Source of the DNA: Polysphondylium violaceum
Taxonomy: Eukaryota; Evosea; Eumycetozoa; Dictyosteliales; Dictyosteliaceae
Direction of reading: 5' to 3'
Assembly (NCBI GenBank): GCA_000277445.1
Contig: AJWJ01000003.1
Location: 1 to 64,000 of the forward strand
Length of the DNA: 64,000 bases
The notes below the pieces were generated by a model. That model ran no database searches, was not told the DNA's origin, and saw only the letters and a list, made by a program, of their open reading frames with translations. Positions 46,824 to 61,843 of this stretch are shown piece after piece. Numbering within the stretch: the first letter of the stretch is position 1; each line of letters begins with the position of its first letter. A program made the translations under genes and the position numbers.

Positions 46824-49435
46824 ATGATAAATAATTATCTATTTATTCAATGTTTAGTTTTATTTTTAGTTTTGATATCAAGCATTTTTAATGTGGATGC
46901 AAGATCATTAAATATTACAAAAAATATTCAGATTACCGGAGTGGGGGCGAATGCAAGAGACGCCTCAATATCTTTAATCCAAGGCGGTGGTGTACCATTT
47001 TTATATGTTGTATATTCTACTGGCTATGCATACTATAGCCTAGATCATATTGTAAATTCAACTGTTGGTATAGTGCCAATGGATGGTTCTGAGTCCTCGG
47101 GTTCTGTTGATTTTTATCGTATTGTTAAATATAATACTGATGATAGTTTTACTTTTTTAACTGGTAAAAATGGTGTTTATTTTTGTGGCCCATCTATACC
47201 AAGCTACCCAAATATTCCATTTTCGGAACCAGGAACAACATTTGATAAAATGCTTACTGCTTCTACACCGGGACCGAATATTTTTACACTTGGTTTACCA
47301 TATACTTTAATTCAATCCAATCCAATATTATTCTATGGAACAAAGACCTATACCACAAATGTCCCAACTGATTTGTAAGTTTGTGATTAATTTTCTCATA
47401 TTTATATTTTTCTAACTTTAAACCTTATATAAATTTAAAATATAGGACCTGTGATCTTTCTATATCGAGTTGTTTTTTAGTTGGATCAAATTTCGTAGAT
47501 ATTTATAAGGTAAGCTCGTCTTTTGGTCTTTTAACAATTTCGACCCGTACTTTATCTCCTTATGATAAACGAATTAATGGTATTCAAAACAAGGCTAAAA
47601 ATATGTTTTATTATATCGCAATTGGTGTTGGTTCATTTAGTCTTGAGGGCTATGACTTGGATTTTTTTATGAGATTTAAAAAAGATTTCTATATTTCTAC
47701 TTATGGAAATTTTGTTAAAATGGCATTTGATAAGAGTCAAGGACAATTATTTATTGGCACAACTACTCAAATAATATCTTTGGATTGGATGGGTGAAAAC
47801 CTATATTCAATTGAAACAAAAGTTGCAAGTAATGCTGTGTCTATGGATGTATGGAGCCAAACATCTATAAAAAATACTGGTGACTTGTTTATTACAAAGA
47901 GTGATAATGGAGTAGTTGTAATTAAATACGATTCATATTGTCCCCAAAATTGTAATAATAATGGCTATTGTGGATATAGTGTATGTACGTGTCCTAATGG
48001 TGGCAATTCGATATGTAACTACGAGATTACTGGATTAAGTTCAAGATTACTTCAAGATTCTCTATTAGTCACTCTTAGTGGAAAATTCTTTGAGCCACCT
48101 CCATCAACAATAGATATTTTTGTAGGATCAACATTAGTACCAAGTGTTTATGTTATTTCTATTGGTTATAATAGTATAAAATTTAATTTTGATTCTTATT
48201 CAGAATCTACATTAATTTCTTTCACAACTGGTGGTCAAAATCTAACTTATCAACCCAATAGCTTTTACCCAAATGCTAATTTCAATTCTGTAGTGCAAAT
48301 TGATAATATTCTATATGTACATGGTGAATTTGGTAGTTTTTATTCAATCAAAGCTACTATTACAAGTGAAAATAATTATGAATCTACTCTGGAAATTTCT
48401 AATAGTACAACTGCTTTCTTTACGGTGCCTGATTTAATTTCAAATCAACTTCAAGTTAGTTTTTTATCCAATGATCAACCTACATCAAAAACTATTAATC
48501 TTTCACCATACTTTAATTCTACTTTAACATCTTCAGATAGAGGTGGTGATTTAAATTTTGTATGTAACTACTATGGATCAATTCCAAAAGCATATTTAGA
48601 TGGTAGAATTGAAGTATCTGTTCAACATATTGAGGACAACAAATACAAAGTTCAAATACCTGCAGGAGTTTATACGAATATAACACTAGGAAATGGTTTT
48701 TATAACATCAGTGTACCATTGGAATACAAAAGTTTATCAATAACATCTGTTGTACAAACTGATGTTCAAAAATTAACGATTACTGCAACTGATTTTGGTA
48801 TTGATCAAGATGATGTTTCAATTACATTATCAGGTGAACAGTTAGAAATAATTGATTTTGATTACACAAATGGTAAAATCGATGTTTCATTAACTGATGA
48901 ATCAATTAAAGGTGATCTTGTCATTCAAGCACGCCAAATAGAAAGTATTTCTATAAATCTAAAACCAAATATTACATCAATTACCCCTATCAATCCATCA
49001 TACAATGGTGATACAATTACAATAACTGGTTTATATCTTTCAACAAATGTAGAATTTAAAAACAAAAATTCTAATAGTTCATTATCATGTTCAGAATTAA
49101 CATCAACATCTATTCATTGTTCCATACCGAAAGGAAGTGACATTTTTACAATTAAATCAATATCAGAGCATCCACACCAAGGTGGTGAATCATTGACCTC
49201 AAATGTTTTTATATCTAATTATGAAGAGGAACCAATTGATTCTTCTGGTTCAAATGAAACATCACATGCAACATCTTCATCCCACGAATCATCTCTAGGA
49301 TCTACTACCACCACAACCACCACAACCACATCAACAGCACCATCAGTTGAAGAAGTACCAGAACCTAATTCTGCAAAGTATTTACAATCTCAAAGTGTAC
49401 TCGTTTTCCTTTTGATAATACTTTTATTATTGTAA
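46824..49435 (+). CDS. GPI-type surface protein with EGF-like and IPT/TIG domains
   Basis: Two exons, 46824-47374 and 47446-49435, 846 residues. Residues 1-23 are a signal peptide (YLFIQCLVLFLVLISSIFN). A beta-propeller-like N-terminal half (repeated short strands with GKNGVYFCGP, MAFDKSQGQLFIGT, SLDWMGENLYSI) leads to an EGF-like module CPQNCNNNGYCGYSVCTCPN. IPT/TIG-type segments follow, the clearest being ITSITPINPSYNGDTITITG. The end is a Ser/Thr-rich stalk and a hydrophobic C-terminus (SVLVFLLIILLLL) without basic residues, typical of GPI attachment. The architecture recalls dictyostelid adhesion or recognition proteins (Tgr-like IPT/TIG family). A plausible role is cell-cell contact; the paralogue cannot be named. 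A broken partial copy lies just upstream. Confidence 0.85.
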
Positions 49436-49548
49436 ATAAACATATCCAAAATCTTTCCCAACAAATACTATTTAGAATTAATTTCAAAATAATGATAGTT
49501 TGAGTTACAATTTATTGAATGTTATATTTTAAATTAAATATAACTATT

Positions 49549-49842
49549 TTATAAATTAATTTTAGCAGCAGTGCTTGAAGTAGCATTGACACGAGTTTGA
49601 TCAATAACTTTAGTATTGGCTTGGACATTGGTAGATGATTGAGCATCAATATTTAAAGCAACCATATTGGAGCCTGTTGAGCCAGAAACTAAACCACCAT
49701 TGACTGAGCTGTTAATTTTGGCAGTGTTGACAGAGATGATTGAAGTAAGAGCAGCTTTTAAGTATTAAAAATAGTAATTATTAATATATTGATAAGTTTT
49801 TATTGATTGTTTTATAAATTATATCATACATAAGATAGACAT
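49549..49842 (-). CDS. hssA/sp-like small protein
   Basis: Two exons, 49842-49830 (13 nt) and 49754-49549, 72 residues. The spliced start reads MSILSALTSIISVNTAKINS, matching the MSILSALTSI opening of the Dictyostelium hssA/2C/7E small-protein family, including the tiny first exon. The body is Ser/Thr/Asn/Val-rich (GGLVSGSTGSNMVALNIDAQ) and lacks the Gly-rich tail of typical members. Family members are short, strongly developmentally regulated in prestalk cells, and of unknown function. Upstream, ACCACCA/TGGTGGT (50001-50024) forms a 7-bp GC-rich inverted repeat that could be a control site. Confidence 0.7.
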
Positions 49843-51096
49843 TTTAGAAATAGTATTAAAAAAAGTAATAGTAAAATATTTAGTAAATATTAATATTTGT
49901 TGTTGTTTGATTTGATGTTAAAATAAAATTTATCGAATCTATTTATACTGAAAAAAAAGAATAGAAAAAAAAAGTATAGAATCTAAAAATACTATGTGTA
50001 ACCACCACACCTACACCTGGTGGTAGAGGTATTATTCATATTTTATATCCTATCTTTTAACACCATACACGCCACTAAATTAGGTGAATTTATTTAATAG
50101 GAATACAAAATCCTTGAAATCCAATGATAGAAAATCAAAAAAAAAAAATTTTAAAGAATTTTGATCTCCAATAAACACACATCAATACTAAACGAATCGA
50201 CACCCATTGGAAACGAATCATTTCTTAAACCTATCCTTGGAGAAATCAAAAAAACAAACAAAAAATTTCTAGAAAAGGAAATTGCTATTTTTACCACCCA
50301 CCTCTTGAATGTTGTTTATTTATCATCATCTCTATTCCATTGGACATTTAAAAAGTAAACCCAAAAACATTTATCTAAAAATTATTAAAGTATAGCTGGT
50401 AGTGATAAAATATGTTGTATTTATAATCGACAATAACAATGTGTGGCTATTTACTCTTACTATTGGTTAATATAGAGTTTAAATTCCAGATAATCTATAT
50501 TGCATTTTGTTGATTATAGATGAGATAGGGGGGAGACTGATTCATTTTGTTCAATTGGTAAAATACTCATTGGACAGGATAAATCATAAAAATATTACAA
50601 TCACCACACTTTATTTAGTGTGTCTTGATAAAAATAATTAAATGTACACTCCCATTTATTTAAAAAAGATAAAAATACCAATAGAAAACACACATTTACT
50701 ATTCATGGTAGTATCCTTGTCCAAAAAAATATCTTTGTATTTGGATTGTAAAAAATAACAATAAATTCACACACACTTTTCATTTCAGAATAGATAATTT
50801 TTTTTTTTAGATACACATTCGGGTAGAGATGGGGTAGATAATCATTTTTTACCCCCAACAATTCGTAAATAGATTTTTTAATTTATCTACTATTTTTATC
50901 AGCCACATATAATATCCTAACAACTCTTTCTTATTGGTAGGGTTATGATCTGCTAATTTATCTATCATATTCGGCCAACATATATCAAACAAATAAATTT
51001 TATGAAAGAGATATCTCTAAACCTAGTGATTGAGATGACATGACAACTACTATATCGATATTAATAAAAAAAAGAGAGACAATTTATTTTTTTTAT
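49843..51096. promoter_or_regulatory. long spacer upstream of the hssA-like gene
   Basis: 1254 bases between the hssA-like start and the enolase stop, both on the minus strand. Apart from the inverted repeat at 50001-50024 only A/T-rich DNA and weak frames (for example near 50161) are seen. Its length fits a developmentally controlled promoter; this is inference. Confidence 0.4.
50001..50024. repeat. ACCACCA/TGGTGGT inverted repeat
   Basis: Two exact 7-nt arms around a 10-nt loop (CACCTACACC), GC-rich against an AT-rich background, 160 bases upstream of the hssA-like gene. The loop is C/A-rich like G-box elements. Confidence 0.6.
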
Positions 51097-52604
<1,508 letters not shown>

Positions 52605-52760
52605 TCACATCCATCCTCAAAAAAAAAGTGTAAAATGCACAATATAAAAAAATCAATAAAAAAAAAAAAAAAACTTTTTGTTTTTTGTGTATTTCGAGGG
52701 AAAGGACATTGTTCCAATGAATAATGATAAGACAGTCGAGTCTATATTATGAAATACACA

Positions 52761-52795
52761 ATTATATATGATCATAATTAATGATCATATATAAT
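52761..52795. repeat. perfect 15-bp inverted repeat
   Basis: ATTATATATGATCAT (52761-52775) and ATGATCATATATAAT (52781-52795) are exact reverse complements around a 5-nt AATTA loop. It lies 24 bases after the MFS stop codon on that gene's strand and 214 bases upstream of the enolase start. It would form a stable hairpin in the MFS 3' UTR and may mark its end, or may be a dyad site for enolase. Confidence 0.75.
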
Positions 52796-52818
52796 ACATA
52801 ACAGTTTATTAAATATTT

Positions 52819-55221
52819 TTAAACGCCAATTGGTTCGATTTCTATACATTTATGTGAATTATAAATTGGTTGATTTAATTGATGAGTAGGTTGAGTTTGA
52901 TTGTTATTACTACTATTATAGATTTCTTCATTTTCAGATTTTGAGGGGTTTTCATCGATTACAGTTACAATTTCTAACATTTCAATGTTGTTTTTTTCAG
53001 TGGCAGTGGCACCATCAGCAGCAGCATCATTATTTTGTGCATTGTTATCCACACCATCATTGGTAATAATGGTATTTTCATTGGACTCATTATTGGTTGT
53101 AGAAATGCTTGGCTTTTGTGGACCGAGGGTCGTACGGAGTTTCAATGGTTGAATAAACAATGTCAACACACAACCCAATGCAGCAAATGGAGTGGCAGAT
53201 AAAAATACAATGGAGAGGGCACGAGAATAGGCGCCTACGACATCTGTACGACCGTATCCCTCAAATGTTGGTAATTCTTTGGCATGAAAATCGGAAGCTG
53301 TTAAACCATTCAATATCATAGAGTCTTTGGCCACTAGGTCGTTGAGGTTGTTTTGGAATTGTTGATTGAGAATGGCACTAAATACTGCAACACTAACTAC
53401 ACCACCAATAGTTCTAAAGAAGCTTATCGTTGCAGTTGAAATGGAAATAAACTTGTAGTCTACACTGTTTTGCACAATCAATACAAGGATTTGCATCGTT
53501 AATCCAATGCCAATGCCAATGATGCATTGATAGCCAATGTAATGTGATTGGGTAGACTTGTCATTCCAGAGTGATAATAAAAATATACCGATGGTCATCA
53601 TCAACATACCCACAATAGGATAGGTCTTGTAGTGTCCAAACTTTGTGATCAACAATCCAGAAATACAACCAAAAATAACAATTCCCAACATGGTTGGTAA
53701 AAGTTGAAGACCTGAATAGGTGGCACTCTCACTTTTGACCATTTGAAAGTATAATGGAATATAATAAATAACACCAAACATGATGAAACCAAGTAAAAAG
53801 GAAGAGATTGAACAGATGATATAGTTTCTATTGGTGAATAAACCCAATGGAATCACTGGATAAGCGGCAAAAAACTTTTCATTGATAATAAAGATACCGA
53901 CAAAAATAGCAGTACCGACAAACAAACAAATAATGACAGGTGAAGACCATTGGTAGTCTTGTCCACCCCAGCTTAATGCCAACAAAAATGAAACGACTGC
54001 AGAGACAAGTGATGTTGTTCCAATAATATCAATCCTCTTGATACCCTCTCGGAATGGAATAACTTCTTGTGGAATTTTAAGAGCAAAAAATACAATGGCA
54101 AACGCAATGGCGCAAATTGGTAAATTAATCCAAAATGCCCATCTCCAATTGACATTATCAGTAAATGTACCGCCCATCAATGGACCAACGACACTAGACA
54201 CTGCATACACTGCTCCCAAAAGACCTTGGTATTTACCTCTTTGTCTAAGGGGAACAATTTCAGCCATGACAATCATAACGGCAGACATTAAACCTCCACC
54301 ACCAATACCTTGAACACCTCTAGAAACGATCAACATGTCAATGGTTGTAGATACGGCGCATAAAAGTGACCCAATACAAAATATAATTAGAGAGGTCAAC
54401 AACATTGTCTTTCTGCCAAAAATGTCGCTAAATTTACCAAACAAGGGCGATACAGAGGTTGAGGTCAAGAGATAAATGGTTACAATCCAAGAGAGTTGTT
54501 CAAGACTCCCCATATCATTTACAATTGCAGGTAAAGCTGTGGCAACAATAGTCATGTCTAATGAACATAAAAATAAACTCATCATCAAACCGGAAAAGAT
54601 AATTAAAATTTTCTTTTGGCTCAATTCCTCTTGAACAAAAGTATTGGTTCTGGATGAATTTGCTGATGAACTCTCTGGACTACTCACTGAATCAACACTA
54701 GAATTTATATCCATATTACTTTGATTTGAAGCTGCCATGCTATTTGGTGTGGCTGGGAATCCTTCTTCATTTGTGCTATCTTGTTGGGAAAGTAATTCTA
54801 TAATTGGTAATTCTAATGATTTATCTAAACTATCGAATGAAGAGATTGATGATCCATTTTTTTGTTGTAAATTAAATATTTTTTTATGTGAAATGACTGG
54901 TTTTTTTTGTACAAATTGGGAATCATTATGATTTTTGTCTTTTACATGATCATCATTTAAATCTACAACTTCATAACTTTCTTGATCATCTTCATCTTCA
55001 TCATTATCTTGTTGACTATCGGTAGTCATTTTTTTAAATGGTGATATGGTTGGTGGGGTTATATTTTCACTAGGACCTTTGGTATTATATTGATCTTCTA
55101 TTGCAGTTGAAATACAATCAATTGAAGTATTATTACTATTTAATTGTTGTTCTTGTTGTTTATCTTCCTGGCCAACATAAATAGTGGAATCATTTCCACC
55201 AATATTTAATTCTTGACCCAT
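52819..55221 (-). CDS. MFS drug:H+ antiporter-type transporter (DHA2, 14 TM)
   Basis: Single exon, 800 residues. Residues 1-205 are a long polar cytosolic tail rich in Asn, Gln, Ser and Asp. The first helix (KILIIFSGLMMSLFLCSLDM) has the LDxTIV signature of the DHA2 family (LDMTIVATALPAI), followed by LSWIVTIYLLTSTSVSPLFG, the loop motif GKFSDIFGRK (motif A) and GIGGGGLMSAVMIV with GAVYAVSSVVGPLMGG (motif C-like). About 14 hydrophobic segments can be counted to residue 690, then another polar tail. The family exports lipophilic drugs or takes up metabolites by proton antiport. Substrate is unknown. Location is probably the plasma membrane or endosomes. Confidence 0.92.
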   Translation of the reverse strand: MGQELNIGGNDSTIYVGQEDKQQEQQLNSNNTSIDCISTAIEDQYNTKGPSENITPPTISPFKKMTTDSQQDNDEDEDDQESYEVVDLNDDHVKDKNHNDSQFVQKKPVISHKKIFNLQQKNGSSISSFDSLDKSLELPIIELLSQQDSTNEEGFPATPNSMAASNQSNMDINSSVDSVSSPESSSANSSRTNTFVQEELSQKKILIIFSGLMMSLFLCSLDMTIVATALPAIVNDMGSLEQLSWIVTIYLLTSTSVSPLFGKFSDIFGRKTMLLTSLIIFCIGSLLCAVSTTIDMLIVSRGVQGIGGGGLMSAVMIVMAEIVPLRQRGKYQGLLGAVYAVSSVVGPLMGGTFTDNVNWRWAFWINLPICAIAFAIVFFALKIPQEVIPFREGIKRIDIIGTTSLVSAVVSFLLALSWGGQDYQWSSPVIICLFVGTAIFVGIFIINEKFFAAYPVIPLGLFTNRNYIICSISSFLLGFIMFGVIYYIPLYFQMVKSESATYSGLQLLPTMLGIVIFGCISGLLITKFGHYKTYPIVGMLMMTIGIFLLSLWNDKSTQSHYIGYQCIIGIGIGLTMQILVLIVQNSVDYKFISISTATISFFRTIGGVVSVAVFSAILNQQFQNNLNDLVAKDSMILNGLTASDFHAKELPTFEGYGRTDVVGAYSRALSIVFLSATPFAALGCVLTLFIQPLKLRTTLGPQKPSISTTNNESNENTIITNDGVDNNAQNNDAAADGATATEKNNIEMLEIVTVIDENPSKSENEEIYNSSNNNQTQPTHQLNQPIYNSHKCIEIEPIGV

Positions 55222-58106
55222 TTTAATTTAATTTTCTTTTAAATTATTATTGTTATTATTATTGTTATTATAAATAAATTTGATATTTTTGAGTAATCTA
55301 ATAAATAAGTAATTTTACATATAAAAAAAAAGGGATTTTAAAAAAAAATTAAAATAAGAGTAGCAAGATTGATATTAATACTTTGGTCTAAATTTAGTTT
55401 AACAACAAATAAAATTTTTAAAAATAAACAAATAAATACAAATTATTCAAAATCTGGGGGTGTATTAATGTAAAAGCAAATTTATGTTTAAATATTTACC
55501 GAGATGGAAAGTATGATTGCACATAAAAGTGTCGTAGTTTGTTACACAAAAAGATTCTGCAGAATGGGATAAAATTTTATTTAAAAAATAAATATCTTTA
55601 AGCGAGTGTTAATAAAATCTACTGAATTCAATTAGAGATAAAAAATTATATAAACCACCTTAAATAGTTGTGATGGGAGGAAGAGGATGTTAACCCTATT
55701 GTGTATTAAAATGGGCAGTGTATGATGTGTGGCGGTGGGACGAGAGAGTAATTTTAATTGATGTTAATGTGTAGTGTGAAACATTATATGGAGTGGAGTA
55801 TTTGTAGTTTGAATCACAAATACAGAGAATTAAAGTTTGTAGATAAAAATCGAATGGGGGAACAATGTGGTGGTTTTTGGGAGGTATATGCTTTTTTTAT
55901 TGTGAAACAACATATAAATATATTTTTTTCTGTTGATAAGAAAAACTTAAATTTAATTGGGGGAAAACAAAGTGTTTAGGTACAAGAGTTTTTTAACCAA
56001 TTGATTTGTTTGTGTTTGCGTATGTGGTAAAATTTGGGTAGTTTGTTGGAAAAGAAAAAAACAAAAAATAACTAAAATGGGATAGGTAATAATATTAACA
56101 ACTGTGGTGTGATATGATATGATGGTTGTTAATGGTGGGGTACTAGATCTAAAGTTGATGAGACAAGATAAAATAATATAGATCTTAATCAATTGTCTCT
56201 TTTGGAAAGTGAACTAGGAAATTTAAAAAACAATTAAAGAAAAAATAAGTTTAAAAGATTAAAATATTAATTTTGTACCAAAATGGTTGGTATTATGATA
56301 AGAGTAAAAACGAACAACACCATTTCCAATTTAATATAATTTAAAAGGAAATTAATCAATGTCATGCTGATGAGAGATAGTGTCACTTTAAGGGGTTTAA
56401 TATATATAGAAAAAAGAGGGCATCCAACTTTAAAGTAAATATGATTACCGGTCGACTTTAGTGAAAACAGTTAATTTAACCCTTTTCACCCATCATAGAT
56501 ATTTACTTTTTTTTTTACTTTTTTTTTTTTGAACTGGGTGAAAATGATGTTGCTAATGCTTTTTCCAAAAAAAAAAACAAACGATCTAACTTTTGGGGGA
56601 ATATTGATGATAATTGATGCGCCGTCCAAAAAAAATATAAATAGATAATAAATACTTTTTTTTCAAATTTGGATTTTAAAATAATAAGTGTTTCTAGATT
56701 TAATTTTCAACCCAAATGAAGATTAAAGTTTTTTTATCAATGTAAGTAAAACAAAGCAGAGTATATTGTAATTATTATGATGTTATATGATGAGACTTTA
56801 CCAAATAGTTCACACAAGTAAAAAAACATGAAAGTGAATTTATAGAGTACTATTTCTTCGGATCGTAATTTTAGTAAGAGAAAAGGATTGTGATTGAATT
56901 TCCTAAACATACCCATACACTATATTAATAGCATTACCATTTAAACTAAATTTAGATAAACAGAGTCGTGAATGTGTGTGTGTGTAGTGGATGAGTGTGT
57001 TTTGGTGTCTATGCAAACAATACCCCATAAATGTATATTAATAACATCACCACCCACATTATTCCTTTAATTATATAAAATAACCACACAGTATCATTAT
57101 TGCTATATACCTTTTACCCTTTATCATCTCCACTCAGATTTATATTTAGTTTAATCCAAAGTGTTCAATCAACCCTAACCCTAATCCAAAAATGAGGGAA
57201 TTGTGGTATTTTTTGTAAGTAATGCAAAAAAAAAATATCAAAACACAAATCGAATTTTATCATGTCATTTGGGGAGGGGGATGTTTAAAAATTTGAAAAT
57301 CAATAGTACATTTTGTATTTTCTACCCATACCACCATTTTTAACCCACAGTTTATATTTGATAGATTTTATTCATATTGGGGAAGGAGTGTATAGGGGGT
57401 TGGTGTGTTGGTTATTCAAACTATAACTTAAACCACAACAAAAACATATAGAGATTTATATGTTGAGATTTGCTTTTCCCTCATTGCTGATCGATGATGA
57501 AATTAGTTTATTCTTTTCAGATTTTTAAACTGTTTTTCCGAATAAGGATCGTTGAATAAAAAATATATCTAGAGGATTTATATTTGATTCTAGGATTGGT
57601 GAGTATGATGCAACCATGCACCAATCTGTTGTTTTTGGTGATCATCATCCATCGATCCTTAATCCATAAATTCCCAGATTGAATAAATGAATTAAAAGCT
57701 GTTTCGTTGTATTCCATGTTGTAATTATCATCTTTGCCAAACCTGAGAATAAAAAGTAGTGGATTGGATTTTTTATTTTACATCGCCCAAAAATATAACA
57801 CACACAAACTACAAACCCACACACTACAATCAAAAAAATATAAAAGGAAAAACATTGACCACAATATCTATTTTAACCTCAAAAATAATCCATGTAAAAA
57901 AAATGTAAAACAGTTAAAACCAAATGCCTTTTTTGGGAATTACAAATCAAGTAACAAAAAACATGAATATTAATATTTATATTGGTCGGGCAATTATAGC
58001 TTTATTATTTTGCTGTAATTTATAAATAGTAAAAAAAAGAAAAAAAGAAAAAAGAAAAAAGAAAAATATTATAATAAATGATTTGATTTGGTATACTAAA
58101 ATATAA
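55222..58106. promoter_or_regulatory. 2.9-kb gene-free region
   Basis: The longest stretch without a supported gene. Between about 55670 and 56150 the plus strand has G runs and very few C, so the strand coding for MFS is C/A-rich. A GTGTGTGT tract lies near 56975. A minus-strand ATG frame of 66 codons (57717-57517) and others of similar length resemble no family I know. AACCCTAACCCTAAT at 57171-57185 is only two telomere-like units. It probably contains a long MFS upstream region and the MEKK-alpha 3' flank; a non-coding gene is possible. Confidence 0.4.
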
Positions 58107-60714
58107 TTAAATATTTTTAATATTATTTGATAAGAAGGAGGAAGTTCTTTGGAAAAATTTACTACCTTGAGAAATTGTTACATTGTTTTCATTACTATGA
58201 CCACTGCTATTATTACCACTACTACTATTACTGTCCAATGACCATATTTTAATCAATTTATCTTTGGAAGAGGTAACCAATCGATTGTCTCTAAAATGAA
58301 GAGAGAAAATGGTTTCGTGATGACCACCAAATGTTCTGCTTGGTCTTTCATTGTAGAGATCCCATATTCTGATTGTGCCCTTTTTGCCAGAGGATATGAT
58401 TTTAGTTTGGTCAAACTGGACACACCATACCCAATGTTTTTCTCTAATTTCACTGGGAATGTAGGTACAGATTGTTTGGGCGGTACCAATGTCCCAGAGC
58501 TTAATGGTGCCATCGCAAGAGCCCGTGACAACCTTTTGATCGAAAACATAGGCACAGGTGACATCTTCTTTGTGGCCTGTAAATTGTCTGACAGTCTTGC
58601 TTGTACGAGTGTCCCACACACGGGCGCTTCCATCGGTACTGGTGCTTACAACGACACCGTTGTAGCCTCTTTGATCGTATTTTACACAATACACTCCGCC
58701 AGTGTGGCCGACAAGTGTAGATAGGGTGGATGTTGTCTCTGCATCCCAGATTTGAATCGTTTTGTCCAGTGAACTCGTCAACAACTTGTTTTCGACGTCT
58801 CCGAGAAAACCGATGCTTGTGACGGCCTCTTTGTGACCATTGTAGGTCGACAAGTTCTTTTTCGTCTTTGTGCTCCAAATCTTTGCGCTAAAATCGGCAG
58901 ATGCAGTGAATATTCTTCCAAAATCGTTAGTAAAGTCTATCGATTGGACGGCCGATGTGTGGCCTTTGAGCGAGTACAAATGCTTGACCTTTTTACCACT
59001 GCCATCCCATACTTTAATCTTTTTATCCTCGCCAGAGCTGACGATATAGTTGTCGTTATACATCTTTACACAATAGACACACTTATCGTGGCCCTTGAGC
59101 GTGGTTTGTGATATCTTGTTTTCAAACCAAGTTTTTTGATGCTTGTACAAATTGATGTAAGTCTGTTTCCAAGTGGAATTTGGTTGATTGTCGCCAAATT
59201 TGATCGATCGATTAATGTATCTCTGATAGCAATACTCTTTCCATAGATCTTCTTCATCGATAATAGTCTTCCAATGTCTACACACTGTTGACAAAACAAT
59301 GACTGTAAATTTAGGGGCCAAATGATTAAATATAAATGTTACAACATCATTTGGCAAGGAAAGTATATTTATAACTGCTGGAGAAGACGATGAAGATGAA
59401 CTATTCACGCCATTACTCATATTAATTAAATTTTTAATAGCTCCACTTCCCGTACTTCCATTTGTTGTTGAAGTTGTAGTTGTATTATTATTATGATGAT
59501 GATGATGATTACTATTACTATTACTATTATTACTATTATTACTATTATAAAGTGGTGGAGTTCTTGAGCCAAATCTAGGTCTTGGACCGGAAGGGGTATA
59601 GAGTTGTAAGGATTCGTTTTCTTCATGAAGCGTGACATTTGCTACAAAAGGATGTTTTAAAAGTTGTGTTGCGTCGGGTCTTTCTTTGGGGTCTCTCTTA
59701 AAACATAGACTTAGGAAATCATGTGCTTCACTACTTAAATGATCGGGAACTTTGGGCGTTGAGTTTGTGTTGGCAATATGATAGATGACGGCAGCCAACT
59801 CTGTGATATGAGACCAAGGTGGCAGAGCTGTGGCCATCTCTACCAACACACAACCCAAACTCCAAATATCAGATGATCTTCCATGACCAGTTTGTTTGAT
59901 CACCTCTGGTGCCATCCAATAGGGTGTGCCTTGTAAAGACTTGAATTGTGAAACAATACCTGAAAATGTCTTGCTACAGCCAAAATCAGACAACTTTACA
60001 GAACCCTTTGTGTCAATCAATATATTGGCACCCTTTATATCTCTGTGTATGATTTGGTTTTGATGTAAATAGGCCAATCCATTCAATATCTGCTTGGTGT
60101 ACACTTTTATTACATTCTCTGGAAAACTTCCAAATTTACTTAACAACGAGGAAATGGAGCCACCTGGAATATATTCTAAAAATACATTTAAATGTGTTGA
60201 ATCTACAAAGGTACCTAAATATCTAACGATATTTTCATGATTCAACGATTTCATTACTTCAATCTCTTTGCTAAATGATGATACCATATTTTTAAATTTT
60301 GTGTCATTGGTAGCTTCAATAATCTCCAATTGTTTAACGGCAAACAATTCACCAGTGTCTTGATTTAAACCTAAATATACTGCTCCAAATCCACCTCTAC
60401 CAATAATTTGTCCTTTTTGCCATTTTATTGGTTGAACATTTAATTCTTCATGTTCATTCATAATTAATGTTGGAAATTCTGTAAATTGTTGTTGTTGTTG
60501 TTGTTGTTGTTGTATATTTTGTTGTTGATGTTGTTGTTCAAAAAAGAGATTATTATTATTATTTAATAATGATAAAGGCGGTGATAATCCTTTATTATTA
60601 AGATTATTATTATTGTTGTTATAATTTAATTGATTTAAATAAAGTTGTTCTTGTTCATTGAAAAATGTATTATTGTTATTATGATTATTATTATTGTTGT
60701 TGGGATCTAAGCTA

Positions 60715-60745
<31 letters not shown>

Positions 60746-61843
60746 TACTATTACTATTATTATGATGGTGTGGATTATGATAAGTAAGATAATCTTTTTC
60801 CTCATTATCATTATTATCATCAATATTATCTTCATCGTCAATTGTAAAATCTACAGTTTTTTCAAAGTTAAAAAAAGTATTTTGAGGAGGTGATGGTGGA
60901 GGTGTTCTCAGTGGAGGAGGTGATGATGCATTAAAATGATGATGTGATAAAGGTGAGGATGATATAGTGTTGCTGTTGTTGTTATTGATATGAGTTAATG
61001 GTGGTGAAAATCCTTTTGGCGGAGAACCTGGTGGTGTTCGTAATGGTGGCGTGATGTAATCTTTGGTTCCCCCGCCTGTAGATGCTAAATACTCTAATAT
61101 AGATCCATTACCTAAACTACCTATACTTGTGTTATTACTAAACAATCCACCATTGTTGTTGTTGTTGTTAAAGTTTGCATAGTTTGGTGAATGTCGATGA
61201 TGACCATTGTTATTGGGTGGTGATGCAAGATAGGGTGTTTTTGGTGGTGATGGTGGAGGAGTTCTAAGGGGTGGTGCATTTGAGCTCTTTCTCGATGGTA
61301 TAGGTAGATTATTACTACTTGTGTTGGGTGAATTAAATGCACTATGATTGTTGATATCACTGTTTTGTGATGAATTTAGTGTATTATTATTACTATTACC
61401 ATTATTACTATGACTACCTATACTATTATTACTATGATTCAATTGTTGTTGCTGTTGCTGTGGAGGATGAGGAGCAGCATAATTTATCTTTAGAAAAAAC
61501 TTTATCGTAATAATCTTTGTTGGATTAATAGCGCGCATCTCTGCACACATAGACAATGCCTCCATAAGATCCTGTTTACTCTTGACAGTGACTCTGTCAC
61601 CTTCGAAATCCTCATATTGAAAAACCAAGACTGCACAATAAAAGTCTTGTTCCAATTGTAATAATAGGTTTTCATAACTTATATTTGCATTTACTTTAAT
61701 AATTCTTATATCATCTCCTAAAATACATTTAATTCTGAGCTATAGATAGATATACAATACATAGAATCTACATTAATACTACTACCACCATATGATCACT
61801 ATTCTTATACACTTACCATTTGATCAGAAATAAAGGACGACAT
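58107..61843 (-). CDS. mkkA: MEK kinase alpha-type protein kinase with PB1, F-box and WD40 repeats
   Basis: Two exons, 61843-61817 and 61739-58107, 1219 residues. The 27-base first exon (MSSFISDQM) joins LRIKCILGDDIRIIKV, which with YEDFEGDRVTVKSKQDLMEA forms a PB1 domain (about 9-100). A long Asn/Gln/Pro region follows. The kinase domain is at about 449-707: GRGGFGAVYLG, Lys in AVKQLEI, HRDIKGANIL, DFGCSK and APEV, of the STE11/MEKK class. An F-box lies at about 797-850 (LSLPNDVVTFIFNHL), then about seven WD40 repeats (885-1178: TLKGHDKCVYCVKMY, ARVWDTRTSK). This is the architecture of Dictyostelium MEKK-alpha, which controls cell-type patterning and is regulated by ubiquitination. The family's kinase plus F-box/WD40 design suggests self-directed turnover. 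Confidence 0.95.
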